Shown: positions 1 to 7,249 of the stretch, in pieces | Position numbering within the stretch: the stretch's first letter is position 1 | How the letters are laid out: each line of letters starts with the position of its first letter | Assembly (NCBI GenBank): GCA_964510515.1 | Contig: CAZEAU010000036.1 | Location: 1 to 20,027 of the forward strand | DNA from: SURF-21 sp964510515 | GTDB lineage: Bacteria; Actinomycetota; Geothermincolia; Geothermincolales; RBG-13-55-18 | Direction: 5' to 3' | DNA: 20,027 nt | Translations under genes and position numbers: made by a program | Notes under the pieces: generated by a model | The model's database searches: none | What the model saw: the letters and a program-made list of their open reading frames with translations, nothing else | What the model was told of the DNA's origin: nothing

Positions 1-1
1 T

Positions 2-1000
2 AGGAAGTGGCGAAGATACGGGAATTGGACAATGGCTGTTAGCGCTGCTGCCATAATAATTACCATTGCATTGATCGTGATATTCACGCTATTAGGCGGG
101 GTAGGCGAGGAAACTCAGGATATTGTGGAGGAACAGGCTGAGCATGAGACGATTTCTGAAGAGGCGGATGAGACGATTCCTGCTTCAAGGGCAACGGGTG
201 CGGTTTTCTATGCCAAAAACGGGGATGCATATGCCTATGATGTTAAAGAGAATAGAAACAGGATGATTCTAAAATTGGGGAGCATTGAGATTATATCTGC
301 GTCTCCGTTGGGTGATAGAATTGCTTTTTATAAAGAAGGTGACTCCATTCCCTGGATCACAAATATCGATGGTACTGGTGTAAGAAGGCTACTAGATGAA
401 ACAGCATTGCTTGAAGACCATGCAGGCGGGGTAGGTGCATATGGGCTTAAGTGGTCAAACGATGGGAGCAAGATATTCTTTAGGACTGGCGGAGGGTCTT
501 CAGGCGCAATGATTTATCAGGCGAATAGTGATGGCACGGGGATACGCAGGTTCAATAGGGTGAGTTATCCGGTGTTTGCATTCTCAACATGGGGTGGGCC
601 GGTTGTCTGCTATACAAGAGAAACAACAACAGCTCTCGGCGATTGGGATTATAGGCTAGAACGTATTGATTCTAGCGGAGCGGTAACCAGGATTGAGCCT
701 TATGTAACCTGGAACGCCTTCTGGTTGTCGCACGATGGTTTAAAGCTAGCAATAGTAGAGGGAGATTATGACAAGAAACAAAACCTGAGGGTTCATTATA
801 TTGACTCAGTACGCTCAGTCATGTTGAACGAGGTATATGATTTCTCGATTGAGGCGAGCTGGTCTCCTGATGATAAGTTCCTGGCCATCTGCTTTGGTGA
901 GGAGGAAAGCAGGTCAATGCAAATCTACGATATCGAGAGAGGGGTAATTACGACAATTCTTTCTGACACCGATTGCTGGTCACCTTCTTGGTCAAAATAG
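2..1000 (+). CDS. Membrane-anchored TolB/WD40-like beta-propeller protein (5' end probably outside window)
   Basis: The reading frame is open from the first bases of the window. The first ATG is at 32, but the in-frame codons before it encode a basic stretch (RKWRRYGNWT) directly ahead of a hydrophobic segment (about 20 residues from ATG32). A basic flank before a membrane anchor suggests the true start lies upstream of the window; ATG32, with a GGGA 8 bases ahead, is the alternative. After the anchor comes an acidic linker rich in Glu, then repeated propeller-like strands with TolB/PD40-type signatures: 'NIDGTGVRRL', 'WSNDGSKIFF', 'NSDGTGIRRF', 'LSHDGLKLAI' and 'WSPDDKFLAI'. I infer an extracytoplasmic propeller on a single anchor; the ligand is unknown. 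The gene is AT-richer than everything between 1433 and 19250 and lies next to a recombinase relic and a tRNA, which suggests horizontally acquired DNA. Confidence 0.7.
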   Translation, partial: RKWRRYGNWTMAVSAAAIIITIALIVIFTLLGGVGEETQDIVEEQAEHETISEEADETIPASRATGAVFYAKNGDAYAYDVKENRNRMILKLGSIEIISASPLGDRIAFYKEGDSIPWITNIDGTGVRRLLDETALLEDHAGGVGAYGLKWSNDGSKIFFRTGGGSSGAMIYQANSDGTGIRRFNRVSYPVFAFSTWGGPVVCYTRETTTALGDWDYRLERIDSSGAVTRIEPYVTWNAFWLSHDGLKLAIVEGDYDKKQNLRVHYIDSVRSVMLNEVYDFSIEASWSPDDKFLAICFGEEESRSMQIYDIERGVITTILSDTDCWSPSWSK

Positions 1001-1044
1001 AGAAGTTGTAGTTTGAGCTTCATATAATGTGTTATCAGGATTGA

Positions 1045-1320
1045 AAGAGCAGGGAGAGATTACTGGAAGATCAGCGTGAGGCGTGGATTGATTCAGCAGA
1101 GAGAGCCCTTAATTTTGCCACACACGCCCGAGCAGCGTTTATATGCGGTGGTTTTACTACGAAGAGGACAATACTGATGGCTCTAGGTCAGAACCAAATA
1201 TTAAAGGGCGGGAAACTCAGTATTGAAGCCAGTTCTTGGCTGGTACCCATCGGAGAAGCATACCCCGAGATTGAAGCCGAATATATTGGGTTAGAACCGA
1301 GTGAAACCCGCATGAATAAA
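1045..1320 (+). pseudogene. Relic of the C-terminal end of a large serine recombinase
   Basis: One frame, open from 1045 (just after an in-frame TGA at 1042), encodes 'ALNFATHARAAF' followed by 'FTTKRTILMALGQNQILKGG' and 'KLSIEASSW'. This resembles the conserved C-terminal tail of large serine (resolvase/zinc-ribbon) recombinases, where a pattern like 'FA..A...F..GD..TKR.IL..LG.N..LK.GKL.I' is typical. That family statement comes from memory, not from a search. The N-terminal resolvase domain, the recombinase domain and the zinc ribbon are absent, and the remnant starts directly after the propeller gene. The frame continues into the tRNA hairpin and tRNA sequence, which is read-through rather than coding. 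I read it as debris of an integrated element next to tRNA-Asn. Confidence 0.55.
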
Positions 1321-1347
1321 AGGAAAACGGAGGCTTTCGCCTCCGTT
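1315..1347 (-). terminator. Rho-independent terminator of tRNA-Asn
   Basis: On the minus strand a nine-base-pair stem (1326-1334 with 1339-1347; arm AACGGAGGC) closes a four-base loop. It is followed by a T-rich run reading TTTTCCTTTT. It starts ten bases past the encoded CCA of tRNA-Asn, so it most likely ends that transcript. Confidence 0.8.
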
Positions 1348-1356
1348 CGTACTAGT

Positions 1357-1432
1357 TGGCTCCCCGGGAGGGACTCGAACCCCCAGCCTAGTGGTTAACA
1401 GCCACCCGCTCTACCGGTTGAGCTACCGGGGA
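1357..1432 (-). tRNA. tRNA-Asn (anticodon GTT)
   Basis: The minus strand folds as a complete cloverleaf. The acceptor stem pairs TCCCCGG (1426-1432) with CCGGGGA (1361-1367), the discriminator is G and CCA is encoded at 1357-1359. The anticodon stem GGTGG/CCACT holds the loop CTGTTAA, giving anticodon GTT for Asn. The T arm contains GGTTCGAGTCC. It lies between a promoter at 1570-1598 and a terminator at 1315-1347. Its 3' end coincides with the change from GC-rich DNA (right) to AT-richer DNA (left), as at a tRNA used as an integration site. Confidence 0.95.
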
Positions 1433-1839
1433 ATGGTAACCTCAGCTCGCCTTCCGACGCCGTCGCCCTTGCGCCTCCGCCGCCTGCGGGCCGGAAGGTT
1501 CCGCGGGGAGCGAGATCCTCTCTCGCCCCCGCCCGCCGCTCTATCCGCGCGCCTCGTGCGCGGTTTCAGATTATATGATACCACGCGGCGGGGCACAAGT
1601 TTAACGCGTGCGGGGGCGCGGCAAGCGGCGCTCGGAACCCCTGCAATCAGGGCCCGAGCGAGGTAGACCGGGGCGGGCAAGCGGGTTTCCGCCAAGGCTG
1701 CCGGCGTGGGGCGAGGCATGCCGGGGGCATGAAAGCAAAGCTGGCCGCGAGCCGCGTCCCGCTGGGGCGGAGCGGCGAAGCCCAAGGCTGTTTTGCTTGC
1801 CGCGGGCCCTATCAAGCCGCGATCGGAATATGCCGATGC
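1433..1839. other. GC-rich stretch with no convincing gene
   Basis: About 400 bases between tRNA-Asn and the 149-residue CDS hold no protein I can support. Open frames here are low-complexity Arg/Pro/Ala/Gly translations of GC-rich DNA and overlap one another on both strands. The only signal seen is the sigma-70-like promoter at 1570-1598 on the minus strand. It would give tRNA-Asn a 5' leader of roughly 130 nucleotides. Confidence 0.5.
1570..1598 (-). promoter_or_regulatory. Sigma-70-like promoter toward tRNA-Asn
   Basis: Minus strand: -35 box TTGTGC (1593-1598), exactly 17 bases of spacer, and a perfect -10 box TATAAT (1570-1575). It is the only strong promoter match upstream of tRNA-Asn. 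The expected start near 1563 lies about 130 bases before the mature tRNA 5' end, an unusually long leader. Confidence 0.65.
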
Positions 1840-1867
1840 TTGAGCTGCAGGAGAGGTCGGTTACATT
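1840..1867 (+). promoter_or_regulatory. Possible promoter of the 149-residue CDS
   Basis: TTGAGC (1840-1845), 16 bases of spacer, then TACATT (1862-1867). Each box matches four of six consensus positions. The position suits the CDS at 1895, because a ribosome site AGGAGG follows at 1881. The match is weak in GC-rich DNA. Confidence 0.3.
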
Positions 1868-1894
1868 CGGCATGAAAGAGAGGAGGCGCAGGAG

Positions 1895-2344
1895 ATGGAG
1901 GGCGGCACGGCAAGGCAGGAGCAGCGAGCCCCCGATCTCGCCGCGAAGAGCAGTTATTTCACAAGGAGGCTGGTCGGCAAGCTCCGCCAGAAGGGAGTAG
2001 GCGTCCCCGCCTCGGTCACCGCTTTCCTCGACACCCCCTTGTGTACCCTGAACGAACAGCAGAGCAAGTATTTCGAGGAGAAGTTCTGCCCCCTTATCCC
2101 CGATATCGTCTTCGCCCTCGAGGAGATCTTCAACGAGGTGGGAGCCGACACCGAGGGCTGGGAGGACATGATGACCTACGCGGGCAGCCTGGACACGCCC
2201 ATAAAGATCTGCGCCAACGCCGTGCTGGTCAAGAAGGAGAGGGAGGCCTCCGACCTCGTCTCGCGGGAGCTCAGGGCGGAGCAGAGGACGAAAAAGATAT
2301 CGCTGCCCTCCTGGTTCGGCCAGCTCGATTCCAGCCTCAGCTGA
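1895..2344 (+). CDS. Hypothetical protein, 149 residues
   Basis: I do not recognise this family. The start ATG1895 is supported by AGGAGG at 1881-1886, eight bases upstream. The product is soluble, with no signal peptide or membrane segment, and rich in charged residues. The N-terminal 25 residues are polar and basic. The middle (about residues 45-115) looks helical with many Glu residues ('LNEQQSKYFEEKF', 'FALEEIFNEVGADTEGWEDMM'). The C-terminal part is a charged helix ending in 'LPSWFGQLDSSLS'. It has three cysteines with no metal-site spacing. It stands alone: tRNA-Asn lies upstream on the other strand, and the flavoprotein operon converges on it from downstream. Codon composition matches the high-GC core, so it is probably a resident gene. 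Confidence 0.7.
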   Translation: MEGGTARQEQRAPDLAAKSSYFTRRLVGKLRQKGVGVPASVTAFLDTPLCTLNEQQSKYFEEKFCPLIPDIVFALEEIFNEVGADTEGWEDMMTYAGSLDTPIKICANAVLVKKEREASDLVSRELRAEQRTKKISLPSWFGQLDSSLS

Positions 2345-2552
2345 TCATCTCCCCGCGAGGGGATACGGGCGCGCGCTCATCCCGTGCGGTGCGACCCCGC
2401 GCAAGATAAAACCCGCTGCGGCGTCTGCGGGAGCCGGTTTGCCCGGCGGCACAAAGCGGATGCGATCCGATTGCCCGCGGGGCGGGCCCATCGCGGCGAG
2501 CGAATGGCGGGCTTGTTGAGCCCTCCTGCCCGGGCACGCCCCTTCCCCGCCG

Positions 2553-4133
2553 TCAGCCCTTGATGATCTTCCAGGCCTCCTCCTTGTCCACTTCCATCAC
2601 GTGGGGGATGCCGGAGACCTCCGCGGCCTCCCTGGTGAGGGAGGCGATATCGTCCCTGTCGATATATCCGAGGGCGAACTTGCGGGACCCGCACATGAGC
2701 TGGGCCAGCCCGTGGGCCAGCCTCTCGAAATAGGTGTGGACGCCGATGGCCCCATGGGGGAGCTTCTCGAAATCCTTGCCCAGGCGTTCCTTCAGCTTGA
2801 CCCCCGCGTAGAATATCTCCTCCACGGTGCTGCCGTACCTCTCGATATACACGGGGAGGTCGCCCTCCATGATGCGCTTCCCCACCGTCTTGCCCACCAT
2901 GGCCGCGCAGAGCGGCCCCCTGGCCATGCCGATGGCCTTGACGTGGGGGGCTCCCAGGGAGAGGCCCTTGAAGATCTGGTCCTCGAAGGCGAACCCGCCG
3001 GCGAAGGCGATGGAGGGCACGTACTCGCCCCGGGTGGCCAGGTAGTCCGCGAAGCGATAGGTGAGGGAGCACAGCTCCACCGTGGGGATGCCCCATTCGT
3101 TCATCATGCGCCACGGGCTCATCCCCGTGCCGCCGCCGGCTCCATCTACCGTGAGGAGGTCGATCCTGTTCTCGGAGGCGTACTTGATGGCGCGGGCCAG
3201 GTCTCGGGGGCGGTAGGCCCCCGTCTTGAGGAAGACCCTCTTGGCCCCCATCTCCCGCAGTTCCTTGACGCTGCGCGAGAACTCCTCCTCGTCGACCATG
3301 CCCAGGCGGGAATGCCGCTCGAAATCCCTGATCCCTCCCAGGCGGAAAGCCTCCTCCACGGCGGGATCTTCCGGGTCGGGGAGGACGATGTAGCCCTTCT
3401 TCTTCATGGCGCGCGCCTTATCTATGGACTTCAGCTTGACCTCGCCGCCGATGTCCTTGGCCCCCTGTCCCCATTTCAGCTCCACCGTCTCTACGCCCAG
3501 CTTGCCGAGGACGTATTCCGGCACCCCCAGCTCGGTATCCTCCAGGTTGAACTGCACCACCACGTCCCCATAGCCCTCCACGCGCCAGTCGCGGTAGCTG
3601 CTGATGCGGAACTCCATGTCCGGGGACCTGACCACCCTCCCGTTTTTGATCTCCGCCTCGTCGTCCATGCCGCAGACGTTTTCCCCCACGGTGAGTATGG
3701 TGCCGGAGAGGGCCGCCCCTCCCGCCAGGCCCGCCCAGTTGTTCTTGGCCACGTTGGTGGAACCCATGCCGGTGATGATGACGGGCAGCTTGAGCGCGAT
3801 GGGGGCCGCGTCGCCGATGTCGGCATCGAGGTCGACGTTGGTGAAGATGGCGTGTTCGCTGTCCGCGGGCACCCCGCGGGCTCCGGTCGCCGTCCCCATG
3901 ATGCTGAAATGGGAGAGGTCGATGGGGTAAGCTTTCTCGGAGGCCGCGGTCATGATGCCGAAGGGCTGGGGATATATCATCTCCGGGCCGCGGTAAGCCG
4001 ACTTCCCCACCTCGCACATGCCCACGCAGCCCTCCACGCAGGTGGCACACATGCCGCTGAAAGGGCTCACGCTGTCCGGAGTGCGGTTCTTGGACAGCGT
4101 CGCCGCGGAACGGTTGTATTTGCTCAAGCTCAT
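2553..4133 (-). CDS. Stand-alone glutamate-synthase-like FMN protein with N-terminal Cys cluster motif
   Basis: 526 residues; start ATG4133 has GGGAGGAG eight bases upstream. The body matches the FMN-binding TIM-barrel domain of glutamate synthase large subunits: 'ELKWGQGAKD' near 218-227 (compare 'KIAQGAKPGEGG' in the family), 'VDGAGGGTGMSP' at 329-340 and 'AFAGGF' at 376-381. The N-terminal amidotransferase and C-terminal GXGXG domains of true GltB are absent. The Cys-rich [3Fe-4S] loop that normally follows the FMN site is replaced by 'GMARGPLCAAM' (402-412). Instead, C29, C32, C36 and C40 form a C-x2-C-x3-C-x3-C motif that could bind an Fe-S cluster. It is the last gene of an operon with NADH-oxidising and ferredoxin-type subunits, 21 bases after the preceding stop. 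I infer an FMN oxidoreductase fed by those subunits. Glutamate synthesis is possible but not shown, and the substrate is unknown. Confidence 0.85.
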   Translation of the reverse strand: MSLSKYNRSAATLSKNRTPDSVSPFSGMCATCVEGCVGMCEVGKSAYRGPEMIYPQPFGIMTAASEKAYPIDLSHFSIMGTATGARGVPADSEHAIFTNVDLDADIGDAAPIALKLPVIITGMGSTNVAKNNWAGLAGGAALSGTILTVGENVCGMDDEAEIKNGRVVRSPDMEFRISSYRDWRVEGYGDVVVQFNLEDTELGVPEYVLGKLGVETVELKWGQGAKDIGGEVKLKSIDKARAMKKKGYIVLPDPEDPAVEEAFRLGGIRDFERHSRLGMVDEEEFSRSVKELREMGAKRVFLKTGAYRPRDLARAIKYASENRIDLLTVDGAGGGTGMSPWRMMNEWGIPTVELCSLTYRFADYLATRGEYVPSIAFAGGFAFEDQIFKGLSLGAPHVKAIGMARGPLCAAMVGKTVGKRIMEGDLPVYIERYGSTVEEIFYAGVKLKERLGKDFEKLPHGAIGVHTYFERLAHGLAQLMCGSRKFALGYIDRDDIASLTREAAEVSGIPHVMEVDKEEAWKIIKG

Positions 4134-4154
4134 GGCTCCGACTCCTCCCGTGGT

Positions 4155-4778
4155 CTATTCCTTACAAGGGAAAGCTTCAAGCTGGACGGTGTCCAGACAG
4201 GCATTGCACAGCTGGCCCGCCTGCAGCGGCCCGGGGCAGGGAAGCTCGCAGACGGGACAGACGAAAAGGCAGGCCCCGCATTCACGGCACAGCTCCGAGC
4301 GGGCATGGAAGGGCATGGTCACCTCGCGGTCCACGCCGCGGCCCGCGAAATCGATGGCCCCCCCCTGCATCTGCTCCTTGCACATGCGCACGCACCGCCC
4401 GCAGAGGATGCAGCCGCGGTCCTCGGCCCGGAACCTGATCCTGGTGACCCCGTATTTGCTGGCCAGGCACTGCAGGGTGCGCGAGTTGGGGCAGGTGGCC
4501 AGCAGCAGCTCGATGATGACCTTGCGCGCGCGCTGCACGCGCTGCGAGTTCGTGCGCACCTCTATGCCTTCCTGCACGGGGAAGGCGCAGGAGGCGGTGA
4601 GCTGCGACCTCCCCTCCCGCACCACCTCCACCACGCAGAGGCGGCAGGACCCGGAGGGGCTGAGGCCCTCCATGTAACAGAGGGTGGGGATATCGATGCC
4701 GTAATACCTCGCCGTCTCCAGTATGGTCCAGCCCTCTTCCGCCTCCAGCGACTGGCTGTCGATGATCAGTCTCACCAC
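4155..4778 (-). CDS. Short NuoG/HydA N-terminus-like iron-sulfur protein
   Basis: 207 residues. It starts with GTG4778 (a second GTG follows) four bases after the NuoF-like stop, with AAGGAAG just upstream, so translation is probably coupled. Domains in order: a plant-type [2Fe-2S] ferredoxin (C34, C45, C48, C64); a linker where NuoG normally carries the His-Cys [4Fe-4S] site but where only C96 and C104 remain; a two-cluster ferredoxin region (C123, C126, C129, C133 and C164, C167, C170, C174); and a short tail with five more cysteines (C177, C181, C191, C194, C205). No molybdopterin or [FeFe]-hydrogenase catalytic domain follows, so this is an electron-wire subunit only. Neighbours suggest it carries electrons between the NuoF-like flavoprotein and the glutamate-synthase-like protein. 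It resembles HoxU and small formate-dehydrogenase accessory subunits; I cannot choose among these names. Confidence 0.85.
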   Translation of the reverse strand: MVRLIIDSQSLEAEEGWTILETARYYGIDIPTLCYMEGLSPSGSCRLCVVEVVREGRSQLTASCAFPVQEGIEVRTNSQRVQRARKVIIELLLATCPNSRTLQCLASKYGVTRIRFRAEDRGCILCGRCVRMCKEQMQGGAIDFAGRGVDREVTMPFHARSELCRECGACLFVCPVCELPCPGPLQAGQLCNACLDTVQLEAFPCKE

Positions 4779-4782
4779 GGTA

Positions 4783-6642
4783 TCACTTCCTTATCACCGC
4801 CCGCTGTTCGCAGACCTCGAAACAGATGCCGCACTTGTCGCATTTCTCCTCGTCTATGAGGTGTGGCTTCTTCTTCTCGCCGCTTATGGCGCCCGCGGGG
4901 CAGGCCTGGCGACAGCGCAGGCAGCCCGTGCACCTGTCCGCGTCGATGCTGAAGGTGATGAGGGCCTTGCACACCCCGGCGCGGCATCTCTTATCCACTA
5001 TGTGCTCGAGGTATTCGTCCTCGAAGTAGCGCAGGGTGGAGAGCACCGGGTTGGCGGCCGTCTGCCCCAGCCCGCACAGCGACGCATCCCTCATCACCTC
5101 CGCCAGTTCCCTGAGCAGCCCCAGCTGCTCCGGCGTTCCCCTTCCCGCGGTGATGTCGTTAAGGATGAAGAGCAGCTGTTTCAGCCCTTCGCGGCAGGGA
5201 ACGCAGTTGCCGCAGGACTCGCCGCTGAGGAAGTCCACGAAGTAGCGGGCTATGTCCACCATGCAGGTCGTCTCGTCCATGATGATCATGCCGCCGGACC
5301 CCATCATGGCCCCGACCTCGCGCAGGCTGTCGAAGTCCACGGGGGTGTCCAGCAGGCTCTCCGGCAGGCACCCCCCCGACGGTCCCCCGATCTGCACCGC
5401 CTTGAGCTTGCCGCCGCCGGGGATGCCGCCCCCGATCCCGTATGCTATCTCCCTCAGGGTCATCCCCATGGGGACCTCCACCAGCCCGGTGTTCCTTATC
5501 TTCCCCACCAGGGAGAATATCTTGGTTCCCTTGCTCTTCTCCGTGCCCACGCCGGCGTATGCCTCGCCCCCGCTGCCGATGACTATGGGTATATTGGCCC
5601 AGGTCTCCACGTTGTTGAGGTTGGTGGGCTTGCCCCACAGGCCCCTGCTGGCGGGGTAGGGGGGGCGCGTTTTGGGCACGCCCGGCTTCCCCTCGATGCT
5701 GGCGATGAGGCTCGTCTCCTCCCCGCAGACGAAGGAGCCCCCGCCGAGGCTCACGTTGAGCTCGAAGTCGAGGCCGGAGCCGAGGATGTCCCGGCCCAGC
5801 AGGCCCAGTTCCTGGGCCTGTGCGATGGCCGCCTGCAGGTTCTCCACCGCCAGGGGGTACTCGTGCCTGATATATACGAAACCCTCGCTCGCGCCGATGG
5901 CGCGCGCCCCGACGAGCATGCCCTCGATCACCTGGTGGGGGTTGCCCTCCAGGATGCCGCGGTCCATATAGGCCCCCGGGTCGCCCTCGTCCGCGTTGCA
6001 GACGACGTACTTGGCGCCGTCGCGCGACGGCGCCCGGCGGCAGGTATTCCACTTGACGGATACGGGAAAACCGGCGCCGCCGCGCCCGCGCAAGCCGGAG
6101 CGGGCGACCTCCTCGATTATCTGCTCGGGCTCCAGATCGAAAAGGGCCCTGACCAGGGCGGCATATCCGCCCTGGGCGATGAAGTCCTCGATATCCAGGG
6201 GGTTTATGAGCTTGTTGCCGGCCATGAGCAGGCGCTTCTGTCCGGCATAAAAGGGGACATCGCTCTCCCGCACGGAGCGGCCGCCGTTCTGCGCATCGCG
6301 GTAGAGCAGGTCCTCCACCAGGCCGCCGCCGATTATGCTCGCCTCGACGATGCGGCTCACGTCGTCTGTGCCCACCTTGCCGTAAAAGACCTCTCCCGGC
6401 TCGATGACCGCGATGGGGCCCATCTCGCAGAAGCCGTGGCAGCCGCTGAGCCTCACCTCCACGGAATCCTGCAGGCCTCGCGCGGCGATCTCCTCGCGAA
6501 AGCGCTCGAAGATGGCGCCGCACCCCTGCGCGTGGCACCCGGGACCGCCGCACACGGAGATGGACTTCCCGTACCTGCGCTTTTTTTCCTTCACCGCATC
6601 CCGGTATCTCTCAAGGTCGGCGGGGGCATTCAGCCTGTTCAT
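4783..6642 (-). CDS. nuoF: NuoF/HydB-like NADH-binding flavoprotein with N- and C-terminal ferredoxin domains
   Basis: Start ATG6642 overlaps the NuoE-like stop as ATGA, with GGAAGGGGG nine bases upstream, giving 619 residues. An in-frame ATG at 6651 sits directly on that ribosome site and is less likely. Domains: thioredoxin-like [2Fe-2S] (C31, C36, C68, C72); the NADH/FMN core with 'GLRGRGGAGFP' (183-193) and 'CNADEGDPGAYMDR' (215-228); the SLBB region; the N3-type [4Fe-4S] site (C477, C480, C483, C523); and a C-terminal two-cluster ferredoxin (C571, C574, C577, C581; C601, C604, C607, C611). This longer architecture is that of HydB/HndC-type subunits of electron-bifurcating enzymes; plain complex I NuoF is shorter and lacks the extra ferredoxins. 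Its role is to exchange electrons between NAD(H) and the Fe-S chain through FMN, in the cytoplasm. Bifurcation itself is inferred from architecture. Confidence 0.93.
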   Translation of the reverse strand: MNRLNAPADLERYRDAVKEKKRRYGKSISVCGGPGCHAQGCGAIFERFREEIAARGLQDSVEVRLSGCHGFCEMGPIAVIEPGEVFYGKVGTDDVSRIVEASIIGGGLVEDLLYRDAQNGGRSVRESDVPFYAGQKRLLMAGNKLINPLDIEDFIAQGGYAALVRALFDLEPEQIIEEVARSGLRGRGGAGFPVSVKWNTCRRAPSRDGAKYVVCNADEGDPGAYMDRGILEGNPHQVIEGMLVGARAIGASEGFVYIRHEYPLAVENLQAAIAQAQELGLLGRDILGSGLDFELNVSLGGGSFVCGEETSLIASIEGKPGVPKTRPPYPASRGLWGKPTNLNNVETWANIPIVIGSGGEAYAGVGTEKSKGTKIFSLVGKIRNTGLVEVPMGMTLREIAYGIGGGIPGGGKLKAVQIGGPSGGCLPESLLDTPVDFDSLREVGAMMGSGGMIIMDETTCMVDIARYFVDFLSGESCGNCVPCREGLKQLLFILNDITAGRGTPEQLGLLRELAEVMRDASLCGLGQTAANPVLSTLRYFEDEYLEHIVDKRCRAGVCKALITFSIDADRCTGCLRCRQACPAGAISGEKKKPHLIDEEKCDKCGICFEVCEQRAVIRK

Positions 6643-7118
6643 GTTTCGCATCCCCCTTCCCCGGCCAGCTTCTTGAGCAGGCTCTTCGTCTTCACCACGG
6701 TCATCTGGCCGTGATAGGCGTCGTCGACCACGAGTATGGGCCCGATGGCGCAGGCCCCGAGGCAGTTGACCGTCTCCAGGGAGAAGAGCATATCCTCGGT
6801 GGTCTCTCCCGCGGCGATGCCCAGGGTGCGTTTGGCCTCGCCCAGTATGGCCTCCGCGTTTCTCACGTGGCATGCCGTCCCCATGCACAGGGTGACGGTG
6901 TGCCTGCCCTTGGGCTGCAGGGAAAAGGCCTTGAAGAAGGTGACCACGCCGTAGATGTCGGTCAGCGGTATGTCCATGCGCGCGGCGATATTTCTCAGGG
7001 CATGCTCGGGCAGGTAGCGGTATTCCCGCTGCGTTTCGTGCAGTATCTGTACCAGGCTGCTCCTCTTGCCGCCGTACTTCTCGACCGCCTGGAGCTCCGG
7101 TGCCAATTCATGCGCCAT
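6639..7118 (-). CDS. nuoE: NuoE/HydC-like thioredoxin-fold [2Fe-2S] subunit
   Basis: Partner of the NuoF-like flavoprotein. From ATG7118 it has 159 residues. The [2Fe-2S] site is C78-x4-C83 ('LCMGTAC') and C119-x3-C123 ('NCLGAC'), the standard NuoE spacing. The N-terminal helical part ('LVQILHETQREYRYLP') is the usual NuoE helical bundle. An upstream in-frame GTG at 7130 would add four residues, but the GGAGAG ribosome site abuts it with no spacer; ATG7118 lies about eleven bases from that site. It is the first gene of the operon and overlaps the next by four bases. A promoter with TTGACG/TAAGAT boxes lies about 100 bases upstream. Confidence 0.93.
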   Translation of the reverse strand: MAHELAPELQAVEKYGGKRSSLVQILHETQREYRYLPEHALRNIAARMDIPLTDIYGVVTFFKAFSLQPKGRHTVTLCMGTACHVRNAEAILGEAKRTLGIAAGETTEDMLFSLETVNCLGACAIGPILVVDDAYHGQMTVVKTKSLLKKLAGEGGCET

Positions 7119-7220
7119 ATCGCCTTTCACCTCTCCATGGCCTGGGAAAACAAGGGAGACTTAGTCTACCGAAGTCAACGCCGCCTCGCGCACGCCTCGC
7201 CGTGCAGTGGTCCGAAATAA

Positions 7221-7249
7221 ATCTTAATCGCCTTGTCGGAGAGCGTCAA
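7221..7249 (-). promoter_or_regulatory. Promoter of the NuoE/NuoF/flavoprotein operon
   Basis: Minus strand: -35 TTGACG (7244-7249), 17-base spacer, -10 TAAGAT (7221-7226). The predicted start near 7214 leaves a leader of about 95 bases before ATG7118. No second promoter is obvious within the operon, whose first three genes overlap or nearly abut. Confidence 0.6.

Noticed and set aside
1177..1398. Plus-strand frame ending in 'GRDSNPQPSG'
   Set aside because: The last part is read-through of the terminator hairpin and the antisense of tRNA-Asn, a common artefact. Only the part before 1320 resembles a recombinase.
2345..2552. TCCCC-GCGA-GGGGA hairpin after the 149-residue CDS as a terminator
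   Set aside because: The stem is only five base pairs and has no T-run. It may stop transcription weakly, but the sequence does not support the call.
2601..6714. Very long open frames on the plus strand opposite the flavoprotein operon (752 and 663 codons)
   Set aside because: They are antisense to clearly homologous genes and their translations are His/Ala/Gly/Arg-rich low complexity with no motifs, as expected from high-GC codon bias.
6643..6888. N-terminal extension of the NuoF-like protein up to 6888
   Set aside because: It lies inside the NuoE-like gene in another frame, has no NuoF homology and is Arg/Gly-rich. The ATGA overlap at 6639-6642 with a good ribosome site fixes the start.
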